This document shows, in pieces, positions 1 to 7,603 of a DNA stretch of 64,000 nucleotides. Below the pieces are notes generated by a model. It was not told where the DNA came from and ran no database searches. It saw only the letters and a program-made list of their open reading frames with translations. Both the position numbers and the translations under genes were made by a program. This DNA comes from Pseudomonas tolaasii NCPPB 2192 (GTDB lineage: Bacteria > Pseudomonadota > Gammaproteobacteria > Pseudomonadales > Pseudomonadaceae), in the NCBI RefSeq assembly GCF_002813445.1, contig NZ_PHHD01000001.1, forward strand, positions 4,464,001 through 4,528,000. Reading direction: 5' to 3'. The first letter of the stretch is position 1. The number at the start of each line of letters is the position of its first letter.

Positions 1-422
1 TTCTGTTTGCACTCTTCCAGGTGGTTCCATTCGTAGTTGCCGTACCACGGCGGGGTCTCGCAGACCTTGCCCGGCTCTTCGTGGATGGCGGTGTCGAGGT
101 AGGCAACGCCCGTGTCGATGCAGGCACGCAGTACCGACATGTTCAGGAACGCGGAACCCACGTTGATGACGATCTGCGATTCGGTCTCGCGGATCAGGGC
201 CTTGGTCGCTTCCACGTCCAGGGCGTTCAGCGCGAAGGCTTTGATGTCCGCAGGTACCTTGAGGCTACCCTTGGCCTTGACGCTGTCGATGATGGCCTGG
301 CATTTGGAGATGTTGCGCGACGCGATAGCAATACGACCGAGTTCGTCGTTGTGCTGCGCGCACTTGTGGGCCACCACCTTGGCGACACCTCCTGCACCAA
401 TGATAAGAACGTTCTTTTTCAA
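1..422 (-). CDS. Carboxynorspermidine synthase / saccharopine dehydrogenase-like (partial, 3' end outside window)
   Basis: The N-terminal 140 codons of a saccharopine-dehydrogenase-fold protein are present; the rest lies before base 1. It starts at a TTG (420-422) with an AAGGAG ribosome site just upstream. The first residues read KKNVLIIGAGGVAKVVAHKC, a Rossmann GxGGV dinucleotide-binding loop, followed by RNISKC and a VNVGSAF segment. The family reductively condenses aspartate semialdehyde with a diamine to make carboxy(nor)spermidine. The gene follows the decarboxylase nspC by 28 bases on the same strand, which supports the polyamine role over lysine metabolism. Strong family call; exact diamine preference is inferred. 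Confidence 0.88.
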   Translation of the reverse strand, partial: MKKNVLIIGAGGVAKVVAHKCAQHNDELGRIAIASRNISKCQAIIDSVKAKGSLKVPADIKAFALNALDVEATKALIRETESQIVINVGSAFLNMSVLRACIDTGVAYLDTAIHEEPGKVCETPPWYGNYEWNHLEECKQ

Positions 423-450
423 TTGCTTTATCTCTCCTTTATCCGCCAGC

Positions 451-1548
451 TTACGAAAGGCTGGACAGGTAGTCGTCGTAACCAAATTCACGAACCACCT
501 CGACGGTACCGTCGAGTTGTTTCACTACGATGGACGGCATTTTCAGGCCGTTGAACCAGTTTTTCTTGACCATGGTGTAGCCTGCGGTGTCGATGAACGA
601 CAGCCGATCGCCGATGGCCAGCGGACGATCAAATGGGTATTCGCCGAAGATGTCCCCGGCCAGGCAGGATTTGCCGCACACCATATAGGTGTGTTCGCCC
701 TCGCTTGGCGCCAGCTTGGCGTTCAGGCGATAGATCAGCAGGTCCAGCAGGTGGGCTTCGATGGAGCTGTCTACCACGGCGAGGTTCTTGCCGTTGTAGA
801 GGGTGTCGAGCACGGTGACTTCCAGGGAAGCGCTGTTGGTGATCGCCGCTTCACCCGGCTCCAGGTACACCTGCACGCCGTACTTCTCGGAGAACGCCTT
901 CAAGCGGGCGCAGAATGCGTCCACCGCGTAGTCTTCGCCGGTGAAGTGGATGCCGCCGCCGAGGCTGACCCACTCGACCTTGTGCAGCAGCGCGCCGAAG
1001 CGTTCTTCAATCACACCCAGCATTTTGTCGAACAGGCTGAAATCGCCGTTCTCGCAGTTGTTGTGGAACATGAAGCCGGAGATTTGATCGATCACGCCTT
1101 CGATCTTCACCGGGTCCCATTCGCCCAGGCGGCTGAACGGACGCGCCGGGTCGGCCAGCAGGTAGTCGGAGCTGCTCACCTGCGGGTTGACGCGCAGGCC
1201 GCGGGTCTTGCCTTCGCTGCGTTCGGCAAAACGCTGCAATTGGCTGATGGAGTTGAAGATGATCTTGTCGCAGTTATCCAGCATCTCTTCGATTTCATCG
1301 TCGGCCCAGGCCACGCTGTAGGCGTGCGCCTCGCCTTCGAACTTCTGGCGACCGAGCTTGAGCTCATACAGGGAAGACGAGGTGGTGCCGTCCATGTATT
1401 GCTGCATCAGGTCGAACACCGACCAGGTGGCAAAGCACTTGAGTGCCAGCAACGCCTTGGCGCCGGACTGCTCGCGCACGTAAGCAATCTTCTGCATGTT
1501 GACCAGAAGCTTCTGTTTATCGATGAGGTAATACGGCGTTTTGATCAT
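451..1548 (-). CDS. nspC: Carboxynorspermidine decarboxylase
   Basis: 365-residue PLP enzyme of the alanine racemase fold that decarboxylates carboxynorspermidine or carboxyspermidine to the free polyamine. The N-terminus reads MIKTPYYLIDKQKL, typical of NspC, and the PLP lysine is K37 in LLALKCF. Later come a SLGGGIHF glycine loop, EPGEAA and CGKSCLAGDIFG, the catalytic Cys region of this decarboxylase group. I chose the ATG at 1546-1548; an in-frame ATG 18 codons upstream would add an arginine-rich stretch with no family match. It is the first gene of a two-gene operon with the downstream carboxynorspermidine synthase. Confidence 0.93.
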   Translation of the reverse strand: MIKTPYYLIDKQKLLVNMQKIAYVREQSGAKALLALKCFATWSVFDLMQQYMDGTTSSSLYELKLGRQKFEGEAHAYSVAWADDEIEEMLDNCDKIIFNSISQLQRFAERSEGKTRGLRVNPQVSSSDYLLADPARPFSRLGEWDPVKIEGVIDQISGFMFHNNCENGDFSLFDKMLGVIEERFGALLHKVEWVSLGGGIHFTGEDYAVDAFCARLKAFSEKYGVQVYLEPGEAAITNSASLEVTVLDTLYNGKNLAVVDSSIEAHLLDLLIYRLNAKLAPSEGEHTYMVCGKSCLAGDIFGEYPFDRPLAIGDRLSFIDTAGYTMVKKNWFNGLKMPSIVVKQLDGTVEVVREFGYDDYLSSLS

Positions 1549-1697
1549 TTTTGAGAGCCTGCGGCGGTGCCTGCCAAAAAAGGACACGCATTGTGCCCGC
1601 ACTTGGATCAGATCGAAAGGTTAGTGGGCGGATTTTGCTGCCCCGGTTTTTCAAGCGTAGCGGCGAAGTATGACTATCTATAGGCATACCCCGGCCC

Positions 1698-1791
1698 AAT
1701 GTGGGAGCTGGCTTGCCTGCGATAGCGGTCTGTCAGTGCCAGTTGTATTGGCTGATCCACCGCTATCGCAGGCAAGCCAGCTCCCACATTT
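1698..1791. repeat. REPIN (inverted REP doublet, T-type)
   Basis: Two inverted arms, GTGGGAGCTGGCTTGCCTGC and its reverse complement, flank a short variable core. The same arm sequence recurs at 41266, 45058, 45608 and 47988. It lies between divergent nspC and the LacI-type gene. This is the typical Pseudomonas REP doublet mobilised by RAYT transposases; no RAYT gene is in the window. Confidence 0.92.
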
Positions 1792-1858
1792 GATTGCCAT
1801 CAAACTGTCATCTCCTCACCGCCGAATTGCCATATTTCCCCGCTACTGTCCTCGTCAA

Positions 1859-1872
1859 TGAGATCGATCTCA
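1859..1872. promoter_or_regulatory. Candidate LacI-family operator palindrome
   Basis: TGAGATCGATCTCA is a perfect 14-base palindrome with a central CG, the usual shape of LacI/GalR operators. It ends 11 bases before the ATG of the LacI-type regulator at 1884, a position suited to autoregulation of the regulator-transporter operon. No experimental evidence; assignment is from shape and position only. Confidence 0.5.
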
Positions 1873-1883
1873 AGCGAGACACA

Positions 1884-2903
1884 ATGACTGATTTGAAAGA
1901 CGTCGCCCGGCTGGCTGGTGTATCCCGTGCCACTGCCGCGCGCACCTTTGCTTCCCCCGACCAAGTGAGGCCCACCACCCGCGAGCAGGTGTTTTCCGCC
2001 GCCCGCGAGCTGGGCTTTCGCCCCAACTTGCTCGGCCGTCAGTTGCGCCTGCAAACCACCCAGTTGATCGGCGTGGTGGTGCCCAACCTGCTCAACCCGG
2101 TGTTCGCCGAACAGTTCCAGGCCATGGAGCGCTCCGCGCGGGTGCGGGGCTACAGCCTGTTGCTGGCCACCACCGATTACAGCAGCGAGCGCGAATACAG
2201 TGTGGTGGAAGAACTGTTGCGCCAGCGCGTCGACGGCCTGGTGTTGACGGTCACCGACGCAGAAAGCAACAGCGTACTCAGCAGCCTGAACACCGAGAAA
2301 ACCCCCTTCGTGCTGGCGTATCACCAACCCGGCAACCCCAATTACAGCGCCGTGTCGGTCGACAACCGCGCGGGCATGGCCATGGCCACACGTTACCTGC
2401 TGGAGGCCGGGCACCGGCGCATCGGCATGGTCGCCGGGCCCGCCTTGCAGTCTGACCGCGCGCGCCTGCGCTACGCCGGTTATTGCGATGCCATGCACGC
2501 GTACGGCCTTGAACCCCGTGCGGTGATCGAAATGCCGGCCCACACTCAGGCTGAGTTCGCCGCCATCGAACCCTTCCTGCAGGGCATTGAGGCGCCCACC
2601 GCGCTGGTGTGTTCCAACGACTTCCTGGCGATCAGCCTGATCGCCGAGCTGCGCCGCAACGCCTGGAACGTGCCCGAACAACTCTCTGTGATGGGCTTCG
2701 ACGGCATTGCCCTTGGCACTCAGATGCACCCGACCCTGTGCAGCGTGGTGCAGCCTATCGCGCTGCTCGCCAGCACGGTGATTGACCAACTGCTGGCGCA
2801 GATCGCCGGCGACGCCCCGATTTCCCACTGCCTGCCTTGCCACATCCGGCCCGGCGAAAGCACTCAACCCCATCAGGAGACGCTTGATGCGCGCATTCAG
2901 TAA
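1884..2903 (+). CDS. LacI/GalR-family transcriptional regulator
   Basis: 339 residues. The N-terminal helix-turn-helix reads TDLKDVARLAGVSRATAART and the hinge region falls near residues 45-60. A periplasmic-binding-protein-like effector domain follows, with LIGVVVPNLLNPVF, MGFDGIALG and related LacI landmarks. The ATG at 1884 begins exactly at the HTH; an upstream in-frame ATG has no family support. The 3' end overlaps the start of the substrate-binding protein gene by 17 bases, so the regulator is probably the first gene of the transporter operon. The effector is presumably the transported substrate or a breakdown product. Confidence 0.92.
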   Translation: MTDLKDVARLAGVSRATAARTFASPDQVRPTTREQVFSAARELGFRPNLLGRQLRLQTTQLIGVVVPNLLNPVFAEQFQAMERSARVRGYSLLLATTDYSSEREYSVVEELLRQRVDGLVLTVTDAESNSVLSSLNTEKTPFVLAYHQPGNPNYSAVSVDNRAGMAMATRYLLEAGHRRIGMVAGPALQSDRARLRYAGYCDAMHAYGLEPRAVIEMPAHTQAEFAAIEPFLQGIEAPTALVCSNDFLAISLIAELRRNAWNVPEQLSVMGFDGIALGTQMHPTLCSVVQPIALLASTVIDQLLAQIAGDAPISHCLPCHIRPGESTQPHQETLDARIQ

Positions 2904-3891
2904 AACCCTGTCCGCCTTGCTGCTGTGCGGCGTGGCCAGCCTGGCCCAGGCCGCCGAGACTGCGATTTGCTACAACTGCCCGCCGGACTGGGCCGACTGG
3001 GGCACGCAGCTCAAAGCCATCGCCGCCAGCACCGGCGTGCAAGTGCCGCTGGACAACAAAAACTCCGGCCAATCCCTCGCGCAGTTGGTTGCCGAGAAAG
3101 CCGCCCCCGTGGCCGATGTCGTTTACTACGGCGTGACCTTCGGCTTGCAGGCGCAAAAAGCCGACGTCGTCGCCACCTACAAACCCAAGGCCTGGGACCG
3201 GATTCCTGCCGGTTTGAAAGACCCGGCCGGTCACTGGTTCGCGATCCACTCCGGCACCCTGGGCATCATGGTCAATGTGGATGCCTTGGGCGGCTTGCCG
3301 GTGCCGCAAAGCTGGGCCGACCTGCTCAAACCTGAATACAAAGGCATGGTCGGCTACCTCGACCCGTCCAGCGCCTTCGTCGGCTACGTCTCGGCAGTGG
3401 CGATCAACCGCGCGTTGGGTGGTGATCTCGACAACTTCGCCCCGGCCATCGATTACTTCCAGAAACTGGCGAAAAACGCGCCCATCGTGCCCAAGCAGAC
3501 CGCGTATGCGCGGGTGCTGTCCGGCGAACTGCCGATTCTGGTGGACTACGATTTCAACGCCTACCGCGCCCGCTACAAAGACAACGCCAACGTCGCCTTC
3601 GTGATCCCGCAGGAAGGCAGCATCAGCGTGCCGTACGTCATGAGCCTGGTGGCCAACGCGCCGCACCGCGCGAGTGCCGAGAAAGTCCTCGACTTCGTGC
3701 TGTCCGACGAAGGCCAGGCACTCTGGGCCAAGGCTTACCTGCGCCCGGTGCGCCCGATGAAGATGCCGGCCGAGGTGGCCGCGCAGTTCCTGCCCGACAG
3801 CGACTACGCCCGCGCCGGGGTGGTGGACTACGAAAAAATGGCCGCCGTGCAGGAAGCCTTCGCCGCTCGTTACCTGAACGAGGTCAAGTAA
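2887..3891 (+). CDS. ABC transporter periplasmic substrate-binding protein
   Basis: 334 residues with a clear Sec signal peptide (MRAFSKTLSALLLCGVASLA, cleavage after AQA). The mature protein resembles the polyamine/iron(III)/2-aminoethylphosphonate class of extracellular binding proteins (bacterial solute-binding families 1/6): a GIMVNVDAL strand, then PQSWADLLKPEYKGMVGYLDP. AGGAG lies 7 bases before the ATG. It is inside a LacI-SBP-permease-permease-ATPase-phosphodiesterase operon. The ligand is not readable from sequence; the phosphodiesterase at the end of the operon suggests a phosphodiester or organophosphorus compound. Confidence 0.9.
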   Translation: MRAFSKTLSALLLCGVASLAQAAETAICYNCPPDWADWGTQLKAIAASTGVQVPLDNKNSGQSLAQLVAEKAAPVADVVYYGVTFGLQAQKADVVATYKPKAWDRIPAGLKDPAGHWFAIHSGTLGIMVNVDALGGLPVPQSWADLLKPEYKGMVGYLDPSSAFVGYVSAVAINRALGGDLDNFAPAIDYFQKLAKNAPIVPKQTAYARVLSGELPILVDYDFNAYRARYKDNANVAFVIPQEGSISVPYVMSLVANAPHRASAEKVLDFVLSDEGQALWAKAYLRPVRPMKMPAEVAAQFLPDSDYARAGVVDYEKMAAVQEAFAARYLNEVK

Positions 3892-4701
3892 GTGGGCAAA
3901 CACGCAGGCTGGGCCCTGGCCCCCGCGTTCGCCGTGCTGCTCGCGTTCTGGCTGTTGCCGTTGGCGCATCTGATCGTGCTCGGCACCGAGAGCCGCGACA
4001 GCAACGGCAGCGGCTACTGGCAGGTGCTGAGCAGCGCGCAATACCTGGGCAGCCTGGGGCAAACCCTGGTGCTGGCCGTGGTGGTGACGCTGGTCGCGTT
4101 ATTGATCGGCGGCATCAGCGGCGTGTTCCTCGCCCGTCAGCAGTTCTTCGGGCGCTCGGTGCTGGTGGCGTTGCTGACATTCCCGCTGGCGTTTCCCGGC
4201 GTGGTGGTGGGCTTTTTGGTGATCCTGTTGGCCGGGCGCCAGGGTTTGTTGGCTTCACTCGGCCTGCAATTGGCGGGTGAACGCTGGATCTTCGCCTACT
4301 CGCTGGCAGGCCTGTTCGTGGGCTATTTGTACTTCTCGATTCCACGGGTAATCCTCACCGTCATGGCCGCGTGCGAAAGCCTTGATCGCAGCCTTGAAGA
4401 GGCCGCCCATTCGCTCGGCGCCGGGCATTGGCGTGTGGTCTGCGACGTGATCGTGCCGGGCCTGGCGCCGGCCCTGGCATCGTGCGGGGCGATCTGCTTT
4501 GCCACGTCCATGGGCGCCTTCGGCACGGCCTTCACCTTGGGCACGCGGCTCAACGTCACGCCGGTGGCGATCTACAACGTGTTCACCAACTACGCCAATT
4601 TTGCCGTCGCAGCCGCGCTGTCAGTGGTGCTCGGCGCCGTGACCTGGGCCGTGTTGTTGCTCACGCGCCGGCTGGTGAAAAACGCGGGGACAGTCCTGTG
4701 A
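3892..4701 (+). CDS. ABC transporter permease (first inner-membrane subunit)
   Basis: 269 residues beginning with GTG directly after the TAA of the binding-protein gene. About six hydrophobic spans are visible. Near residues 160-190 there is an EAA-type loop (ESLDRSLEEAAHSLGAGHWR), which contacts the ATPase. It belongs to the PotB/ThiP/2-AEP permease group. Its last four bases overlap the GTG start of the second permease, indicating translational coupling. Confidence 0.9.
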   Translation: MGKHAGWALAPAFAVLLAFWLLPLAHLIVLGTESRDSNGSGYWQVLSSAQYLGSLGQTLVLAVVVTLVALLIGGISGVFLARQQFFGRSVLVALLTFPLAFPGVVVGFLVILLAGRQGLLASLGLQLAGERWIFAYSLAGLFVGYLYFSIPRVILTVMAACESLDRSLEEAAHSLGAGHWRVVCDVIVPGLAPALASCGAICFATSMGAFGTAFTLGTRLNVTPVAIYNVFTNYANFAVAAALSVVLGAVTWAVLLLTRRLVKNAGTVL

Positions 4702-5492
4702 AGCGCTCATCACTGTTTGTGATTCAACTGCTGTTCACCTTGTTGGTGTGCGCCTTCATGCTGGTGCCGGTGGTGATGTCGCTGCTGGCCGGGTTGACGC
4801 GCAATTTCTTTGTCGGCCTGTCCAGTGGCGTGACGTTCGATTGGCTGGTTCAGGTGTGGCAGGCCTATGCGCCCACCGTGTGGCTGTCGCTGCAATTGGC
4901 ATTGGCCTGCGCGGTGTGCGTCTGCGTGGTCGGTGTGCCGGCGGCCTATGCGCTGGTGCGGATGAACAACCGCTTCAGCCGCGCCTTCGAGGAACTGATG
5001 GTGCTGCCGGTGGCCATGCCGGGGTTGGCCAGTGCCTTGGCCTTGTTGCTGACCTACGGCCAGTTCGGCGCGTTTCGCAGCAGTTGGCTATTCATTCTTG
5101 TCGGCCACGTACTGTTCACCTTGCCGTTCCTGGTGCGCCCCGTGATGGCGGTGATGCAGCGTCAGCAACTGCCGGTGCTGGAAGAGGCGGCGGCCAGCCT
5201 CGGTGCCGGGCCGTTCAAGCGCTTTTTCAGCGTGGTGGTGCCCAACTGTCGCGCGGGGATTCTGGCGGGCGTGCTGATGGTGGTCACCCTGAGCCTGGGT
5301 GAGTTCAACCTGACCTGGATGCTGCACACGCCGCTAACCAAAACCCTGCCGGTCGGTCTGGCGGACAGCTATGCCTCAGCGCGCCTGGAAATTGCCAGCG
5401 CCTACACCCTTATATTTTTGCTGATGATTGTACCGCTGCTGATTGCGTTGCAGGCCATCAGTGCCCGTTTGTCCCGTGGAGAGCGTCGATGA
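4698..5492 (+). CDS. ABC transporter permease (second inner-membrane subunit)
   Basis: 264 residues; the GTG start overlaps the TGA of the previous permease (GTGA). Hydrophobic spans alternate with short loops, and an EAA motif (LEEAAASLGAGPFKRFFSVV) sits in the second half. Paired with the upstream permease it would form the heterodimeric channel of a type I importer. Its TGA overlaps the ATG of the ATPase gene (ATGA). PotC-like orientation and position in the operon. Confidence 0.9.
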   Translation: MKRSSLFVIQLLFTLLVCAFMLVPVVMSLLAGLTRNFFVGLSSGVTFDWLVQVWQAYAPTVWLSLQLALACAVCVCVVGVPAAYALVRMNNRFSRAFEELMVLPVAMPGLASALALLLTYGQFGAFRSSWLFILVGHVLFTLPFLVRPVMAVMQRQQLPVLEEAAASLGAGPFKRFFSVVVPNCRAGILAGVLMVVTLSLGEFNLTWMLHTPLTKTLPVGLADSYASARLEIASAYTLIFLLMIVPLLIALQAISARLSRGERR

Positions 5493-6520
5493 CCGCCATC
5501 ACCATTCGCCTTGACGGCTGTCGCAAGGCGTTCGCCGACGGCACCGTGGCCGTGCATGATTTGAACCTGACCGTCGAAGGCGGTGAAACCCTTGCCATTC
5601 TTGGCCCGTCGGGTTGCGGCAAAACCACCACTTTGCGTTTGATCGCCGGCCTGGAACGCCCGGATGCGGGCCAGGTATTTTTCGGCGATCAGAACGTGAC
5701 GCGCCTGCCCATCGAGCGCCGCGATGTGGGCATGGTGTTCCAGAATTACGCGCTGTTTCCCAACCTGGATGTGGCGGGGAACATCGTCTATGGCCTGAAG
5801 ATTCGTGGCATTCCCGCGCCCGAGCGCAACAAGCGCTGCGAAGAACTGCTGGAGCTGGTCGGGCTGCAACACCACGGCAAGCGCAGCATCCACGAACTGT
5901 CGGGCGGCCAGCGGCAACGTGTGGCACTGGCCCGCGCACTGGCGCCACGGCCCAAAGTATTGTTGCTGGATGAACCGCTGGCCGCCCTAGATGCGCAACT
6001 GCGCGAGCGCCTGCGCAGTGAGTTGGACGCGTTGCTGCGCAGCCTGGGGATCACCTCGATTTTTGTCACCCATGATCAGGGCGAAGCCATGGCCCTGGGC
6101 GACCGCATTCTGGTGATGGAGCAGGGGCGTGTGGCGCAGCTGGCCAGCCCGCGCGAGATTTATCAGCAACCGGCCAATGCGTTTGTCGCAGGCTTCGTCG
6201 GCAACCTCAATGCGTTCACGGTGATCGAGCCGTCAGCCAATGGCCTGAAAGTCTGCGGCGGTGATTTGCCGTGGCACGGGGTCGATTTGCCGAACACCCT
6301 GTATTGCCGCCCCGAGCACCTGCGGGTGATGGAGGGCGAAGGGCACCTGCACGGCCATTTGCTCGCGCAGTTTTTCCAGGGCGCGCAGAGCCGTCTGCTG
6401 GTGGATGTCGGCGCCCCGCAACCGCTGCTGGTGGACAGCAGCGACAACCAACTGCACCGCGTCGGCGCCCCCATCGCCCTGGCGATTGCGCCGCACATGT
6501 TGTTCACCCTGAACGCCTGA
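5489..6520 (+). CDS. ABC transporter ATP-binding protein (MalK/PotA type)
   Basis: 343 residues. Walker A is GPSGCGKTT, the Q-loop is VFQNYALFP, the signature is LSGGQRQR, Walker B is VLLLDEPLAALD, and the H-loop is FVTHDQGEA. A C-terminal extension of about 100 residues fits a TOBE-type regulatory domain. It energises the two upstream permeases, with which it is translationally coupled. The next gene, a phosphoesterase, starts 6 bases after its stop. Confidence 0.93.
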   Translation: MTAITIRLDGCRKAFADGTVAVHDLNLTVEGGETLAILGPSGCGKTTTLRLIAGLERPDAGQVFFGDQNVTRLPIERRDVGMVFQNYALFPNLDVAGNIVYGLKIRGIPAPERNKRCEELLELVGLQHHGKRSIHELSGGQRQRVALARALAPRPKVLLLDEPLAALDAQLRERLRSELDALLRSLGITSIFVTHDQGEAMALGDRILVMEQGRVAQLASPREIYQQPANAFVAGFVGNLNAFTVIEPSANGLKVCGGDLPWHGVDLPNTLYCRPEHLRVMEGEGHLHGHLLAQFFQGAQSRLLVDVGAPQPLLVDSSDNQLHRVGAPIALAIAPHMLFTLNA

Positions 6521-6526
6521 GAACTT

Positions 6527-7360
6527 ATGTTGAATCGTCCTTTCCTTGTCGCGCAGATCAGCGACCTGCACCTCAAAGCCGGCCAGCGCCTTACTTATGG
6601 CGTTGTGGATACCCTCGGTGCGCTGCGCCGTGCCGTCGACCACCTGAATGCCAGCCACCCGCGCCCCGACATCGTGGTCATCAGCGGCGACCTGGTGGAT
6701 TTCGGCCGCGCGGATGAATACGCCGTGCTGCACCCCGAACTCGCACGCCTGCACATGCCGTACTACCTGGTGCCGGGCAACCACGACGCGCGCGGGCCGT
6801 TGCTGGAAGCATTCTCGGATCATCGTTATTTGCCAAAGTCGGCAGATGCGCCACTCGATTGGGTTGTGGACGAATACCCGCTGCGCCTGATCGGCCTGGA
6901 CTCGACCATCCCCGGCGGCCATGGCGGGCAGTTGCTCGACAGCCAATTGCAGTGGCTCGACGCGCAATTGGCGCTGCAACCCGACAAGCCGACCTTGCTG
7001 ATCCTGCACCACCCGCCGTTCATCAGCGGCATCGGCCATATGGACCGCGAACCCTTCATCAACGCCGCCGGCCTTGAACGGGTGGTCGCGCGCCACCCGC
7101 ACGTAGAGCGCCTGCTGTGCGGGCATCTGCACCGCCCCTTGCAGCGCCGCTTCGGCGGTAGCCTGAGTTGCGTGTGCCCCGGCACCTCCCACCAGATCGT
7201 GCTCGACCTGCAAGAAACTGCGCCCGCGCACTTCAACCTGGAACCTGCGGGTTATCTGCTGCATCGCTGGGACGGTCAGGGCGTGGTCAGCCATACCGGC
7301 GTGTTCGGTGAATATCCGGGGCCGTACCCGTTTTATGACGCGAACGGGTTGATTGACTGA
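6527..7360 (+). CDS. Class III cyclic-nucleotide/glycerophosphodiester phosphodiesterase-like metallophosphoesterase
   Basis: 277-residue calcineurin-like phosphoesterase of the CpdA/GpdQ branch. All dimetal motifs are present: SDLH (D13, H15), GD (D55), GNHD (84-87), HHPP (161-164) and GHLH (199-202). No signal peptide, so it is cytoplasmic. It starts 6 bases after the ATPase gene and is evidently part of the transporter operon. A likely job is to hydrolyse an imported phosphodiester such as a glycerophosphodiester, although GpdQ/CpdA relatives also act on cAMP. The substrate is inferred from context only. Confidence 0.88.
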   Translation: MLNRPFLVAQISDLHLKAGQRLTYGVVDTLGALRRAVDHLNASHPRPDIVVISGDLVDFGRADEYAVLHPELARLHMPYYLVPGNHDARGPLLEAFSDHRYLPKSADAPLDWVVDEYPLRLIGLDSTIPGGHGGQLLDSQLQWLDAQLALQPDKPTLLILHHPPFISGIGHMDREPFINAAGLERVVARHPHVERLLCGHLHRPLQRRFGGSLSCVCPGTSHQIVLDLQETAPAHFNLEPAGYLLHRWDGQGVVSHTGVFGEYPGPYPFYDANGLID

Positions 7361-7391
7361 GGCTTCACCCTCGCCACAGATGATCACCGGA

Positions 7392-7502
7392 TCAGAAAAT
7401 CAGGTGACCGAGGCAGGCCAGTAACAGCGCCAGCCCGGCAATGCCGAGCAGGGTGAAAACCAGCGCGGCCGCGTGGGCCAGCAGAACTGTCAGCGGTTGC
7501 AT
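7392..7502 (-). CDS. Small hydrophobic membrane peptide (36 residues)
   Basis: Starts MQPLTVLLAHAAALVFTLLG and ends in CLGHLIF; nearly the whole chain is one hydrophobic span. The ATG at 7500-7502 has an AGGAAG ribosome site 7 bases upstream. It lies alone between the phosphodiesterase gene and the convergent-side diguanylate cyclase. No family recognised. Short hydrophobic reading frames arise by chance in GC-rich DNA, but the ribosome site and clean TM favour a real gene. Confidence 0.5.
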   Translation of the reverse strand: MQPLTVLLAHAAALVFTLLGIAGLALLLACLGHLIF

Positions 7503-7603
7503 GGGTGTGCTTCCTGAACCATCCGGGAGGCACGATTATGAAAAGCGGCGGGGCGCGGATACAGACGCTGCCGGTTATTTCAGTGATAAGCAAACCGCAC
7601 GGT

